Origin: Verrucomicrobiaceae bacterium
Lineage (GTDB): Bacteria > Verrucomicrobiota > Verrucomicrobiia > Verrucomicrobiales > DEV007
DNA: 35,672 nucleotides
Direction: 5' to 3'
Assembly: GCA_009936795.1 (NCBI GenBank)
Contig: JAACDM010000298.1
Coordinates: 1-35,672, forward strand
A program made the translations under genes and the position numbers. Positions 16,080-24,718 of the stretch are shown here, one piece after another. The notes beneath the pieces were generated by a model, which had not been told where the DNA came from, made no database searches, and saw only the letters and a program-made list of their open reading frames with translations. The stretch's first letter is position 1. Every line of letters begins with the position of its first letter.

Positions 16080-17323
16080 TTAGTCGAGAATTGGGTGAAT
16101 ACCCAATTCACCCAGAATAAGCGGTTCACCGGGAGCACTGAGCCAAGTCTCTAGGTACTCTTTGATGAAGGCCTCCCTGTCAGGGAGCTTCAAGACCCCC
16201 TGGGTGAGTTTCTTGAGCAGCGCTGGTCCTCCGCCACCGTAGGGTATGGAGCATACCGACCAAGTTTTTGGTGTGATTCGGGTAGAGAGTCCGCATCCAT
16301 TCCGGGCGTGTCTCGTTTAGGTGAGGGAGAAGCTTGGGAAGAAGCCAGATAGCTTGATATTGATCAGGGCCGATGGGAATGGCCATGCCCTTGGGGAAGG
16401 CGTCTGGTCCGACCGATTCGAAGTAGTCCAACGCGGCGACATACTGGCTCTTCATGAGTTGTGACTCCAAGCGGCTCCAATGGATTTCGGCTTGCTGCAT
16501 GGGTTTGGCGAGCCGTCCCGCGATGATCGGGATGGCGATGCCAAACAGGAGCTAGGTGATCGGCACCGGGCCAAACGAGACCTTGGGAAATGGTCGTTTC
16601 CGGTACTTGGTGAGTGCTAGAGTGGTGATCGATGACACAATCACGATTCCAAAGGGAAGAATAGCTAGTTGGCCGATAAGAGTTTCAGCAGCGCGCTCGG
16701 CTGGCGACTGCTCGATCCGAGTGCCAGCCATGCTGGAAGCGATGCCTCGTTCAAAGTTAGTGAACTGCTGGACGACGCCTGCCACGATGAATTCGAAACT
16801 GGCAGCGGCGGTGACAAAAACACCGGTCGCAAAGAAAGAAGCTCCAGATAGGACGCTAGCCACGCGGCTGATCAGGAGCACTCCCCGAAGAGAAACGATT
16901 ACTAGCAGCCAGACATTTCCCCGGGCGGCAGCGACAGGATCCATCCATTGCTCCAAGGGAAGCGCGTAGAGCCAAGCAATCGGTGCGGTCATCCAGAACG
17001 CACCGAGGAAGGCACGGTACTACTGCCAGTAGGTAGCCTTCACTTCAACCTGATGCAAACGATAGGCCCTGTATCGTACCCGTAGATCCACAGTGATGAG
17101 ACGAGCGAGAAAGCGTAGGGTGCGATGATGCGCCCGGGGCGGAGAAGGATCGCGGCGTTGTCTTAGTTCCGTGCGATGACCGCAGTCGCAATGAGCAACG
17201 CGCCGATCACGAGTGACCAAGAACTCTCACAAACACGCTGAATAGCTCGTCGCTGGCCGAGAAGATAGAGTGGGAGTTCGATAAAACGTAGTATTTCTTG
17301 CAGATTACCGTGTTGGTGGGCAT
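16080..17323 (-). pseudogene. Multiply interrupted multi-pass membrane protein gene
   Basis: Pieces in successive minus-strand frames join into one membrane protein of about 400 residues. From ATG 17323 a shift near 17305 is needed to enter EILRFIELPLYLLGQRRAIQ and WSLVIGALLIATAVIARN; TAA follows at 17165-17163. A further shift leads to KATYWQ, TAG at 17022-17020, then YRAFLGAFWMTAPIAWLYAL and several membrane segments. TAG recurs at 16554-16552 before LLFGIAIPIIAGRLAKP. A shift at a CCC run (16242-16244) then gives YGGGGPALLKKLTQG and an end at 16080. The family is not recognised. It follows the ASPIC/TPR gene by 39 bases in the same direction, so it was probably the third gene of that operon. 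Several lesions indicate an old pseudogene. Confidence 0.7.
16089..16108. terminator. Possible bidirectional hairpin between convergent genes
   Basis: AATTGGGT (16089-16096), loop GAAT, ACCCAATT (16101-16108) pair perfectly. A competing fold pairs TGGGTGAA with TTCACCCA. It lies 23 bases after the stop of the plus-strand CotH gene and inside the last codons of the minus-strand pseudogene. There is no T-run, so terminator function is only suggested by position. Confidence 0.35.
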
Positions 17324-17362
17324 TGATTACTTAAATCAGCGGGGTGGCGTCGAGGTAGAAGC

Positions 17363-17977
17363 CTAGGGCCGTAACAATGTTGCGAGTTTCTGCTCAGCGA
17401 GGTCCCAGTTAGGTCGCGCTTTCAGCGCAGCACGGCAGTGCGTAATCGCCTCCTCCCGTCGGTTAAGTAATTCTAACGCAGCTGCCATCTGATAGAGCGT
17501 GACGGGATCGTTCGGCTGCAACTTAAGAGCGTTCTGAAAGAATGACAGCGCTTGTTTCGCCTGCCCCGATCCCAGCGAGGCCAAGCCTGTATTGAACGCA
17601 AGGTTCGCGTTCTGAGGCAGCAAGCTGTTGGCCAGCTTGAGGTGGGCTAGGGCAGGTTTGGCGAGATTCTGGCGGAGGAGGTGTTCGCCAATCGACTGGT
17701 GAAGATCTCCATCCTTGGGCGCAAGCTTGAGTAAGTTGGCGTAAACGAGCGATGCCTTGGGAGAACGCTGTAGCTTGAGCAAGAAGTCGCCTAACAAGGT
17801 GTGAGCAGTGATCACGGTGATCAGTTGCTGCTCTGTGCTGCCAAATTCACCCTGTAGGTAATCCCGTGCACCGCTAAGAAATTGCTCCAAGTAGGCGGCA
17901 GCCTCGTTGATTTGCCCCGCCTTCTCAAAGGTCGCCGCGACACGGTTTGGATTAGCCGAAAGGGTCTCGAAGACCAC
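17363..17977 (-). CDS. TPR-repeat C-terminus of the FG-GAP/ASPIC/redoxin gene, shifted frame
   Basis: Up to 204 residues with at least four tetratricopeptide repeats, for example AATFEKAGQINEAAAYLEQF, VYANLLKLAPKDGDLHQSIG, GLASLGSGQAKQALSFFQNA and MAAALELLNRREEAITHCRA. In CRTAC1-like proteins of this group a TPR tail often follows the redoxin, so this is best read as the third part of the same ancestral protein, separated by a one-base-type frameshift rather than an independent gene. A GTG at 17977 could start a short protein, but no ribosome-binding site or signal peptide supports it. The stop TAG is at 17365-17363, 39 bases before the start of the broken membrane gene. Confidence 0.65.
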   Translation of the reverse strand: MVFETLSANPNRVAATFEKAGQINEAAAYLEQFLSGARDYLQGEFGSTEQQLITVITAHTLLGDFLLKLQRSPKASLVYANLLKLAPKDGDLHQSIGEHLLRQNLAKPALAHLKLANSLLPQNANLAFNTGLASLGSGQAKQALSFFQNALKLQPNDPVTLYQMAAALELLNRREEAITHCRAALKARPNWDLAEQKLATLLRP

Positions 17978-19203
17978 CGACCGGGATAGGGGACGGCGGA
18001 ATCTCGCTGGACGATAAGCCTAGCGTTGAGCAAGGCGACATCCGATAGCAAGGTCTCCACAGTGACACGTCCTTTGTAAATAGCAGCCACGCGTCCCTGT
18101 GCATCTAGGAGGAAACTTGTTGGCACTGGGAGAGGCTGTTGCCGTTCCACGAAGGTGCGATGAACGACTTCCATTGCATTGACCTGCGCCTGTGTGGCTT
18201 TGTCATGCTTGAAGGGGAAATTGATCTTCTTGAGAAAGGCTTCGCCTCTGGTGACCGGATCTCCGCTGAGATGATCGACAGACAGAGCGACGATATCCAA
18301 ACCCGCTGTACGGATGCGTTTCTCTGCCTTTGTCCATTCTGTTAGCTCCGAAACACAGTCGCTGCACGTGCTAGACCAAAGGTTAAGTAGCGTCGGTTTC
18401 CCAAGATTTTTCTCAGTTCCAGGCATTGGCACGCGTCCGATGATCCAGGTGCGAGTCGCTGCCTCTCGATTAGAGACAGCGGCTGCCGGAGCTTTCTCAG
18501 GCAAACGTTCCGTCCAATTGGGCCAGTCGATCGCTCCACCTTGTGTTAGGAGAAAGGTTCCGTCACGTCCGGCTCGCGACGCCCTTCCTCTGCGGGGTAA
18601 GTACGACTTTGCGCCAATCTCGATCTTAGAGACATCGAAGTCCTCGGCCTTGCCGCTGGGCCAATGAACCGTGAGGCGCTCAAGTTCGGATGTAGAATCG
18701 AATCCGAAATGGAGACGTTTGCTAGACTGGGAAAGGAAACCATCCCCCGCCCTCACCGTACGGACCATGGGTTTGGGATCGCCCTTCAGCTTCACGACAA
18801 CTCGCGCCCCGATAGCATCTCGGTTCGACGTCGTGCCACGCAATTCTAACTGAAGAGAAGTGCCGAGCGAAAACCATTGTCCGCCCTGATTGCGAAGAAA
18901 GCGTACGCGGGGTGCCGTGCGGTTCATCACCCACAGGTCCAAGTGGCCATCGTCATCCCAATCACAGGTGGCGATTGCGCGGCTATCATCGATCAGGTCT
19001 AGACCAGTAGCAGCGGAGGCAGTGGCAAAGCGTTTGCCTTTGATATTAAGGAAGGTGCAGTTCCTCTCATAACCACTAAAGGATCGTCCCTGACCGATGA
19101 GTTCGCTCAATGCCGACCAACCCTGACGGTAGTTTGCGACCACGTCACTGGGAGCAGCGGCTTCGATGGGAGAACGCGACACGACCTGTCGCCAGTAGAA
19201 ACT
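17821..19203 (-). CDS. ASPIC-UnbV plus redoxin domains, continuation of the FG-GAP gene after the TGA
   Basis: This is the same frame as the upstream piece, with no credible start of its own (a GTG at 19182 is available). It reads SFYWRQVVSRSPIEA, a last FG-GAP repeat (DWDDDGHLDLWVMN), then the ASPIC-UnbV domain (NRDAIGARVVVKLKG, VRAGDGFLSQSSKRLHFGF, LTVHWPSGKAE). A TlpA/redoxin-like domain follows, with LLNLWSSTCSDCVSEL; the usual WCxxC is replaced by TCSDC, keeping both cysteines but not the Trp before them. Downstream come VALSVDHLSG and PTSFLLDAQGRVAAIYKG with the cis-Pro region. After PYPGRW (about 17975) the frame loses sense, and the TPR part goes on in another frame, so a frameshift lies near 17960-17980. 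Confidence 0.7.
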   Translation of the reverse strand, partial: SFYWRQVVSRSPIEAAAPSDVVANYRQGWSALSELIGQGRSFSGYERNCTFLNIKGKRFATASAATGLDLIDDSRAIATCDWDDDGHLDLWVMNRTAPRVRFLRNQGGQWFSLGTSLQLELRGTTSNRDAIGARVVVKLKGDPKPMVRTVRAGDGFLSQSSKRLHFGFDSTSELERLTVHWPSGKAEDFDVSKIEIGAKSYLPRRGRASRAGRDGTFLLTQGGAIDWPNWTERLPEKAPAAAVSNREAATRTWIIGRVPMPGTEKNLGKPTLLNLWSSTCSDCVSELTEWTKAEKRIRTAGLDIVALSVDHLSGDPVTRGEAFLKKINFPFKHDKATQAQVNAMEVVHRTFVERQQPLPVPTSFLLDAQGRVAAIYKGRVTVETLLSDVALLNARLIVQRDSAVPYPGRWSSRPFRLIQTVSRRPLRRRGKSTRLPPTWSNFLAVHGITYRVNLAAQSSN

Positions 19204-20955
19204 TCACAAGTCGCCTGTGTCCTCTGTCGTGATGAAACCGTTCGCCACGTAGAGATCCTCCCACCCGTCGTTGTTCAGGTCGGCAAACTTGGCCCCCCAC
19301 GCCCAGCGTCCCATCGTCACCTTGGCCGCGACACTGGCGTCTTCGAAGCCATCGCCATGATTGAGAAACAGAGTGTTTCCACGAGCATGCCGCTTGAAGC
19401 TGGCTAACTGATTGGTATCGCCGCTTCGGAACTGACGCTGATAAGCAATCCGGTTACCGGCGGAAGAGAACATGTTGCTGATGTACGGGTCCATGCGGCC
19501 ATCGCGATTGGGATCTCCCCAAGTGATCGACATCCCCGCTGAAAGGTCTTCCACGCCCAAGTTTCCGGCGATGTCCGTAAACTTTCCGCCGTTGTTCTGA
19601 TAGAAGTTGTTTCGCCCGAAGTCGTTGGCGACATAGAGATCTTGGTCTCCGTCATTGTCGTAGTCTTCCCAGGAACAAGCATAACTGTAGCGACGGTTGT
19701 TCACATCCAAACCCGTATCTGCCGTGGCATCTTGAAACGCCCACTGGCCTTGATTTCGCAACAGGATGTTGGGGCCACCATTGTTCGCGTCATGATAGGG
19801 CAATGGCATCCCAAGAATTCCTTCCGCACTGGACTGCTCCCGCGAAGGGTTTCTTCCACAGAAGTAGATGTCTAAATCGCCATCATTGTCGAAGTCTGCA
19901 GCCGCCAGCGAATGAAGCTGCCCCTCCGCACGCTGTTCGACTCGCTTGGTGAATTGCGCTTGGCCATCATTCTCCAGTAGCATGAGATACCAGCCTTGAG
20001 CTAACGCCATGTCTTGGTCGCCATCATTGTCGAGATCGATGAAGAGAGCCGCGCGCGTCAGTTCCATCCAATCTGTGCGCGAATAGGATGAGCGATCTGC
20101 TAGACCGCCATCTTTCTGGCGTAAGTACAAGCGGTTCGGTAAGCCTCCCTGTTGGCACACATAGAGATCCTCACGACCGTCTCCGTTCGCATCGCCAATG
20201 GCGATGCCTTGCAGGCCATTCACATCCACTCCGAAGTCCCCTTGCAATCGGCTCCGCCAGTGATCGATGCCTAAAGATAACTGCTGATGGTAGGAATCAT
20301 TTCCACCAAGTAGCTTCGCCGTTTCGTCTATGAAGAGAAGTTGAGAGTTCCTAGGCACGATCTCTTCGTAATCACTCACAAGAACATTTCTAATTCTTGG
20401 AGGCGATTCTTTCGTAAAAGAGATCTTCCAGGTGGCACTTTGCTCTAGCTTCCCACCCGGCTCAAGCCCAGTCTCAGCGTGGTAATAAGCCGTGACGAGA
20501 ACGGTGTCTTTCGCCGACTCGACATGAAACGGTTTGAACTGCACGTACATTTCCCCCGGCGCGGCCCTAACCGATTGGAGAGCACTCGAAAGACTCTTTC
20601 CGGTACTCGGAATCCCTCGCTCCACCTTGAGCATGCCTTCCAACACGGTCTGGCGTTTCGCGGGTCGCCATTCGCTGGTGGTGACGTTTTCCGTGAAGAC
20701 GGGTGAATTGGCCGCACCCCGAGCGATGCCTTCTGCGAGAAGATCCAGCTGAGCCTTGGCTTCCACGCTAAAGACTTCGGTGTCCCAACCCGCGTCTTTG
20801 CTAGGATCCACTTTCTCCAAGATCGGTGAAAGCGAACGCACATACACTTCAGGATCGACCCCAGGTACTGCTGGGAGGCTCTCAATCTGAGCCCAGCTGT
20901 TCCTGGACCCTACGAGGATCAAGATCGCAACAGAAGCGGTTAAGAAACGTCGCAT
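19204..20955 (-). CDS. FG-GAP/ASPIC-UnbV (CRTAC1-like) protein, N-terminal part up to an in-frame TGA
   Basis: Start ATG 20955 gives a signal peptide (MRRFLTASVAILILVGSRNS, then WAQ) and lies 13 bases after the stop of the upstream CotH gene. After an N-terminal domain of about 200 residues come six FG-GAP/VCBS-type calcium-binding repeats, for example DANGDGREDLYV, DLDNDGDQDMAL, DFDNDGDLDIYF, DYDNDGDQDLYV and DLNNDGWEDLYV, which form a beta-propeller. The frame reaches TGA at 19206-19204 after TTEDTGDL; the same frame then continues without loss of similarity (SFYWRQVVSRSP, a seventh repeat, ASPIC-UnbV). The full product would be exported and about 1,200 residues long. Either the gene is interrupted or the TGA is read through; a bSECIS-like hairpin follows it. 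Confidence 0.8.
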   Translation of the reverse strand: MRRFLTASVAILILVGSRNSWAQIESLPAVPGVDPEVYVRSLSPILEKVDPSKDAGWDTEVFSVEAKAQLDLLAEGIARGAANSPVFTENVTTSEWRPAKRQTVLEGMLKVERGIPSTGKSLSSALQSVRAAPGEMYVQFKPFHVESAKDTVLVTAYYHAETGLEPGGKLEQSATWKISFTKESPPRIRNVLVSDYEEIVPRNSQLLFIDETAKLLGGNDSYHQQLSLGIDHWRSRLQGDFGVDVNGLQGIAIGDANGDGREDLYVCQQGGLPNRLYLRQKDGGLADRSSYSRTDWMELTRAALFIDLDNDGDQDMALAQGWYLMLLENDGQAQFTKRVEQRAEGQLHSLAAADFDNDGDLDIYFCGRNPSREQSSAEGILGMPLPYHDANNGGPNILLRNQGQWAFQDATADTGLDVNNRRYSYACSWEDYDNDGDQDLYVANDFGRNNFYQNNGGKFTDIAGNLGVEDLSAGMSITWGDPNRDGRMDPYISNMFSSAGNRIAYQRQFRSGDTNQLASFKRHARGNTLFLNHGDGFEDASVAAKVTMGRWAWGAKFADLNNDGWEDLYVANGFITTEDTGDL

Positions 20956-20968
20956 GACAAGCGTCCTA

Positions 20969-23900
20969 TCACTGAGGGACCTCGACCACGAGCCGAAAGT
21001 AGTTTCCAAGATCACGGGAGACAGCGACGTTAACCACGAGCGTTCTGTTGGTCCCTTTCGTTTCCGTGGATGCCAGGTTCACAGGCTTCCAGTTCGTGAG
21101 ATCTTGAGAGGCTTCTATAGCATACCGAATTGGACCAGCCTCCGAGCGACGACGATAGGAAAGCACGATATCAGTAGATGCTGTGAACTTAATCGCCAGC
21201 CCTCGATTGGGACCGAGGAGATCTCTGGCCAAGGCAAAGGTGAGCAAATCATCGCTCTGCAGTTCTGTTAGCTTACGGGCCTGCATCCACTCTTCGAGAG
21301 GATCGCCAACCTCCCCAAGATCGCGTCCTGGCTGCCCTCCGCTTGCAGCGGTCGTCCACTGAGCGGGATCGACGGGATCCGCTTCACCTATTGGCATCCT
21401 CAATACCAACGCGGCCCCTGCTCCATCTGCTTCTTCTGGCCAAGGAGCGTCGTCGTCATAGGGTAGCTCCCATAGCACTTGCCCTTCCTGATCCGTTAGG
21501 CGAATCGTTTCGCCACGATCACTCAGTTTGCCCTCATATTCGCCCGCGATGGGAAGGCCGGAGCCATGTCGGCTTTCAAAGGCTGCCAGATTGCCAACGA
21601 CCAAGAGACGTTGACCAGCGCCGATCTCGTAACCATAGGGAAACTGATAGTCAACGCCTCGCGTCAATCGAACACCACTCAGATGGATGGCTTCGCTCGA
21701 TGGATTGATGAATTCGATGTATTCGAAGTCGCTACGACTGTCGTGACCACCACTCATTTCCACGGCTGTAGGTGCACTCGGGCGATAGTGAACTTTCGAG
21801 ATCAGCACATTCCTCCTGTTCGCAGCCACGGTTCCCACGATGAATCGCGCCTCGCTGAGTGCAGACCAGTTGCCGCCCGTGAACAGGTTCCTTTTAAAGA
21901 GGCGCGTCTTAATGATCACGGATTCCGTCAGCTGGTAACCACGGGTGTAGGTGATGGCATCTGGATTCATTGTGTTATCCGGCATGCGCGGGTCCGTTCC
22001 ATCTAGAGTGAACACGATGTCGCCTCCATTTGGCTGAAGCAGGTTCTTGGCGTCCTTTGATCGAAGAACGAGGCTGTGGTCTACCTCTACCTCACCACCA
22101 TGGGGCTCAAAGGTGGGTGCCACCAGTTCTGGGTAGAGATCTGCATCGGCAAATTGTTTCAAGGCGCTGTCATGACGCTTTGCCAGAAAGTTATTGATGA
22201 TCCCATTCTTTGCACTTTCCCAACGGGCTTTGGTGTAGTTCGTGTTGCCCTGACGCGTGTTAGAATGATCTCCCCACCGCGCCGCTTCAGCGGCAATCGC
22301 GGGTTCGATGACCGTCGCAAGACGATTAAAGCGAGCCACATTAGCATCTTCGGTCAGCGCCCCATCACCGAAGAGGTGTTTCTGAACACGATCTCCGAAG
22401 AGACGCTGAAATGCTTTGTTCCGTCTCACACGAGAGTAGAGTTCGGCTGGCGTGTTCCGATTGCTAACATTCGTACGGTTCGCACCCAGATCGTGCCAGG
22501 CATATTCTGAGTCCCAGGAATAGAATTGAAAGCCCGCGCCCCCTTCGCGTTTACTGTTCGCATACCAGTTCTTGTGTGGCCAGTCGACGTTGGCCGCATA
22601 TATGTTAAGAATCGCGTAGTCAGCTAGGTTCTGCACATCGACCAGTTTTTTGAAAGCCTCATAGCTCTCCCCGCCCTCCAATCCTGATCGAGCAAGCGTG
22701 AGGGCTTCGAGCCACTTATCCTCTGTACCATCGATCAACTCATGGCGATCATTGGTCGCTTGTCCTGGGCCAACGAGGCCTGCGTGTTTGACGGCATCAT
22801 ATTCGTCTTTCTCTCCACCAAAGTGACTCGCTGCATAGGACGCATCAGGCCGTTCGGTAGGATTGTAGAGCCCCCAATAAAGGCCATTGAGATAGAGATG
22901 CACCCAGGTGCCATAGGAGGCGGGCTCACCCATGTCGAGCCGGGTCTGCCGGGTGAAATGATCTCTCAAATAATCAGGAGGCCGCGCAGCATCGGGCCAA
23001 GCATTGCTAAAGATCGCCTTGAGCACCACCCGATCAAATTCGTCGACGGGCGACTCCTGAAACATGGGAAAGCGGAGCTTGCTTGGGCCGAAAGCTTCTT
23101 TGAAGACTAGCGAGAACGACTTCTTCGGCGTGGCAATGTAGTGACGACTCCATCCGCCGCTCAATCGAATACCACAGTCTATCTGCATTACTGGGCCTCC
23201 GTTAGGACCGATCCACTCGACCGAGGCCTGCCGATCCTTGACAAAGGGATCCATGGTATGCACCCCGCTTCCGTCCACACCGCCAAAGGGATTGGCCAAG
23301 ATGCCATTCTTGCCAAAGAGATCGTTCGGATGCATGACAATCGAGAGGGTGGGAAGAGATTTGAGTGCCGTTTCCATCGCCTCTGGATCTTCATCAACGA
23401 TGCTGGGATTCATCTCGTAGTCTGCGGGAACTGGTCGGCCTCGAGCACTGCCGTTCGTCCCTGTGAATACCCCCCATGTACTCGGAAAGCCCTCAGGTTC
23501 ATTCGATTGGCGGATCACATCTTTGGTGAAGATGTAGGTCTGCGTGTCCACGTTGGTTGAGACAAAGCCCGCTTTCCTAGCAACCGCCCGAATGGTTGTC
23601 GTCTTGTCGATGGCGATCGGACCGTCATAAACATTGACCGGTGTGAAGAGTCCATTCTGACGTGGGTCTCTTCCATTGGTGGTGTAATTGATAGTCACGC
23701 CTTCCGTTTCGGTCGTGATCTCTAGCTGGAAGGCTTCCGAGTAGTGCCCACGATTGACGGAGAACTTCGTGTCTGAGACAAAGCCGAGCACCCCCGATTG
23801 GTTAGGTTCGCCCGGCGTGGGTTCGGTGAAGAAGGCCAGGTCACCAGCGTCATCAAGCCCATAAGAAATATCGGTCCGTTGTGCAGGGAATCTGTCGCCG

Positions 23901-24268
23901 AAGCTGGACACGATGTCGCCTGCAGGGTTCAAAAGTTCTAACGGTTCCCCCTCCTTGGACAAGGTGAAGGTGGCGTGGGGCCAGCCATCGGGATCGACTT
24001 CACCTAACCCCGAAGCAAAGACCACCATGCGCTCGTCAGGAGCCAGACTACGCGGTAAGAGAGGCCAATTCGTGTCCCCGTCTCGCAACACGTAGCCATG
24101 CAGTTCCACCGAGCTGCCCGTAGGATTGTGGATCTCAATCCAATCTGGATGCTCGCCACGCCCATCGGCGATCGAGTTTTGATTGCTCGCCATGAATTCC
24201 GTGATGACCGGCTCTTGCGCTATCGCCGACGTAGCGAAGAGGAATAGCATGAGAATAGGAGCGCGCAT
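20969..24268 (-). CDS. Secreted lamin-tail/CotH-kinase-like protein with chitobiase-C-terminal domain, 1099 aa
   Basis: I start at ATG 24268 because it opens a signal peptide (MRAPILMLFLFATSAIAQ); longer frames to 24394 only add residues that overlap the divergent gene. The order is lamin-tail domain (about 19-130), chitobiase/Fn3-associated domain (about 168-245; GVTINYTTNGRDPRQ), CotH-like domain (about 290-610), second lamin-tail domain (about 850-985) and a C-terminal beta domain. Within CotH, YLNGLYWGLYNPTERPDASY and FYSWDSEYAW are the conserved segments; the latter has W-D-S-E where the 12368 protein has W-D-L-D. It lies first in a minus-strand operon with the ASPIC gene 13 bases downstream. 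A likely role is modifying or decorating exported proteins, with kinase activity unproven. Confidence 0.88.
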   Translation of the reverse strand: MRAPILMLFLFATSAIAQEPVITEFMASNQNSIADGRGEHPDWIEIHNPTGSSVELHGYVLRDGDTNWPLLPRSLAPDERMVVFASGLGEVDPDGWPHATFTLSKEGEPLELLNPAGDIVSSFGDRFPAQRTDISYGLDDAGDLAFFTEPTPGEPNQSGVLGFVSDTKFSVNRGHYSEAFQLEITTETEGVTINYTTNGRDPRQNGLFTPVNVYDGPIAIDKTTTIRAVARKAGFVSTNVDTQTYIFTKDVIRQSNEPEGFPSTWGVFTGTNGSARGRPVPADYEMNPSIVDEDPEAMETALKSLPTLSIVMHPNDLFGKNGILANPFGGVDGSGVHTMDPFVKDRQASVEWIGPNGGPVMQIDCGIRLSGGWSRHYIATPKKSFSLVFKEAFGPSKLRFPMFQESPVDEFDRVVLKAIFSNAWPDAARPPDYLRDHFTRQTRLDMGEPASYGTWVHLYLNGLYWGLYNPTERPDASYAASHFGGEKDEYDAVKHAGLVGPGQATNDRHELIDGTEDKWLEALTLARSGLEGGESYEAFKKLVDVQNLADYAILNIYAANVDWPHKNWYANSKREGGAGFQFYSWDSEYAWHDLGANRTNVSNRNTPAELYSRVRRNKAFQRLFGDRVQKHLFGDGALTEDANVARFNRLATVIEPAIAAEAARWGDHSNTRQGNTNYTKARWESAKNGIINNFLAKRHDSALKQFADADLYPELVAPTFEPHGGEVEVDHSLVLRSKDAKNLLQPNGGDIVFTLDGTDPRMPDNTMNPDAITYTRGYQLTESVIIKTRLFKRNLFTGGNWSALSEARFIVGTVAANRRNVLISKVHYRPSAPTAVEMSGGHDSRSDFEYIEFINPSSEAIHLSGVRLTRGVDYQFPYGYEIGAGQRLLVVGNLAAFESRHGSGLPIAGEYEGKLSDRGETIRLTDQEGQVLWELPYDDDAPWPEEADGAGAALVLRMPIGEADPVDPAQWTTAASGGQPGRDLGEVGDPLEEWMQARKLTELQSDDLLTFALARDLLGPNRGLAIKFTASTDIVLSYRRRSEAGPIRYAIEASQDLTNWKPVNLASTETKGTNRTLVVNVAVSRDLGNYFRLVVEVPQ

Positions 24269-24282
24269 GATCAGTGAAAGAA

Positions 24283-24311
24283 AGTATAAGTCAGGAGGTG
24301 AGACAGGTCGA
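24283..24311 (-). promoter_or_regulatory. Possible -35/-10 for the minus-strand CotH operon
   Basis: On the minus strand TCGACC, a 17-base spacer and TATACT precede the ATG at 24268, with the -10 only 14 bases before the start. The -10 is good and the -35 matches four of six consensus positions. The leader would be very short. The 93-base gap is shared with the divergent two-gene module at 24362. Confidence 0.4.
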
Positions 24312-24361
24312 GCTGCCATGAGATTGACAGAAGACCCGGCGGAGGACAGCTTCAGGTTGTC

Positions 24362-24718
24362 ATGAGCACCCGTTGGCCCCACGCACACGCGCACATTGAT
24401 GCGCGCTCACTTGCCATGGCGCGGGAGATTGCTTTGCGTTTACGGAACCGTCCCGCGTTTTTGGAGGAGGCTCGCGAACGCTTGCGGCGGTGGGAAACTC
24501 GGAATGGTCCCAAGGCTCCCGGAATCCAATCCTGGAAGGAATGGCTTTCACTGATCGACGAGGGTGTAGACGCGGTCATCGATGCACTCTGTGCCGAAGA
24601 CGACCGCGGACAACAGCTTCGCCAGAACTCGCCTTTCGTCGGCGTTCTCTCTAACAAAGAAGTCTGGGCCTTTAAACGCGCTTTCTCACCATGCAACGAG
24701 CCCAACTCGAACACCTGA
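24362..24718 (+). CDS. Putative antitoxin-like partner of the DUF6036 nucleotidyltransferase
   Basis: 118 residues, cytoplasmic, mostly helical: IDARSLAMAREIALRLRNRP, LEEARERLRRWETRNG, WKEWLSLIDEGVDAVIDALC, and LRQNSPFVGVLSNKEVWAFK near the end. The last motif (S-P-F-x-G-V-L) recurs, as I recall, in small proteins encoded directly before DUF6036 nucleotidyltransferases, a pairing that looks like a toxin-antitoxin module. The gene overlaps its partner by 28 bases (24691-24718), implying coupled translation. It starts at ATG 24362 and is divergent from the CotH operon. A TTGACA at 24324-24329 is visible upstream, but no good -10 follows. No DNA-binding helix-turn-helix was recognised, so the antitoxin label is inference. 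Confidence 0.6.
   Translation: MSTRWPHAHAHIDARSLAMAREIALRLRNRPAFLEEARERLRRWETRNGPKAPGIQSWKEWLSLIDEGVDAVIDALCAEDDRGQQLRQNSPFVGVLSNKEVWAFKRAFSPCNEPNSNT

Noticed and set aside
24324..24329. TTGACA upstream of the DUF6036 module as a promoter
   Set aside because: No acceptable -10 follows at 16-18 bases, so I only mention it.
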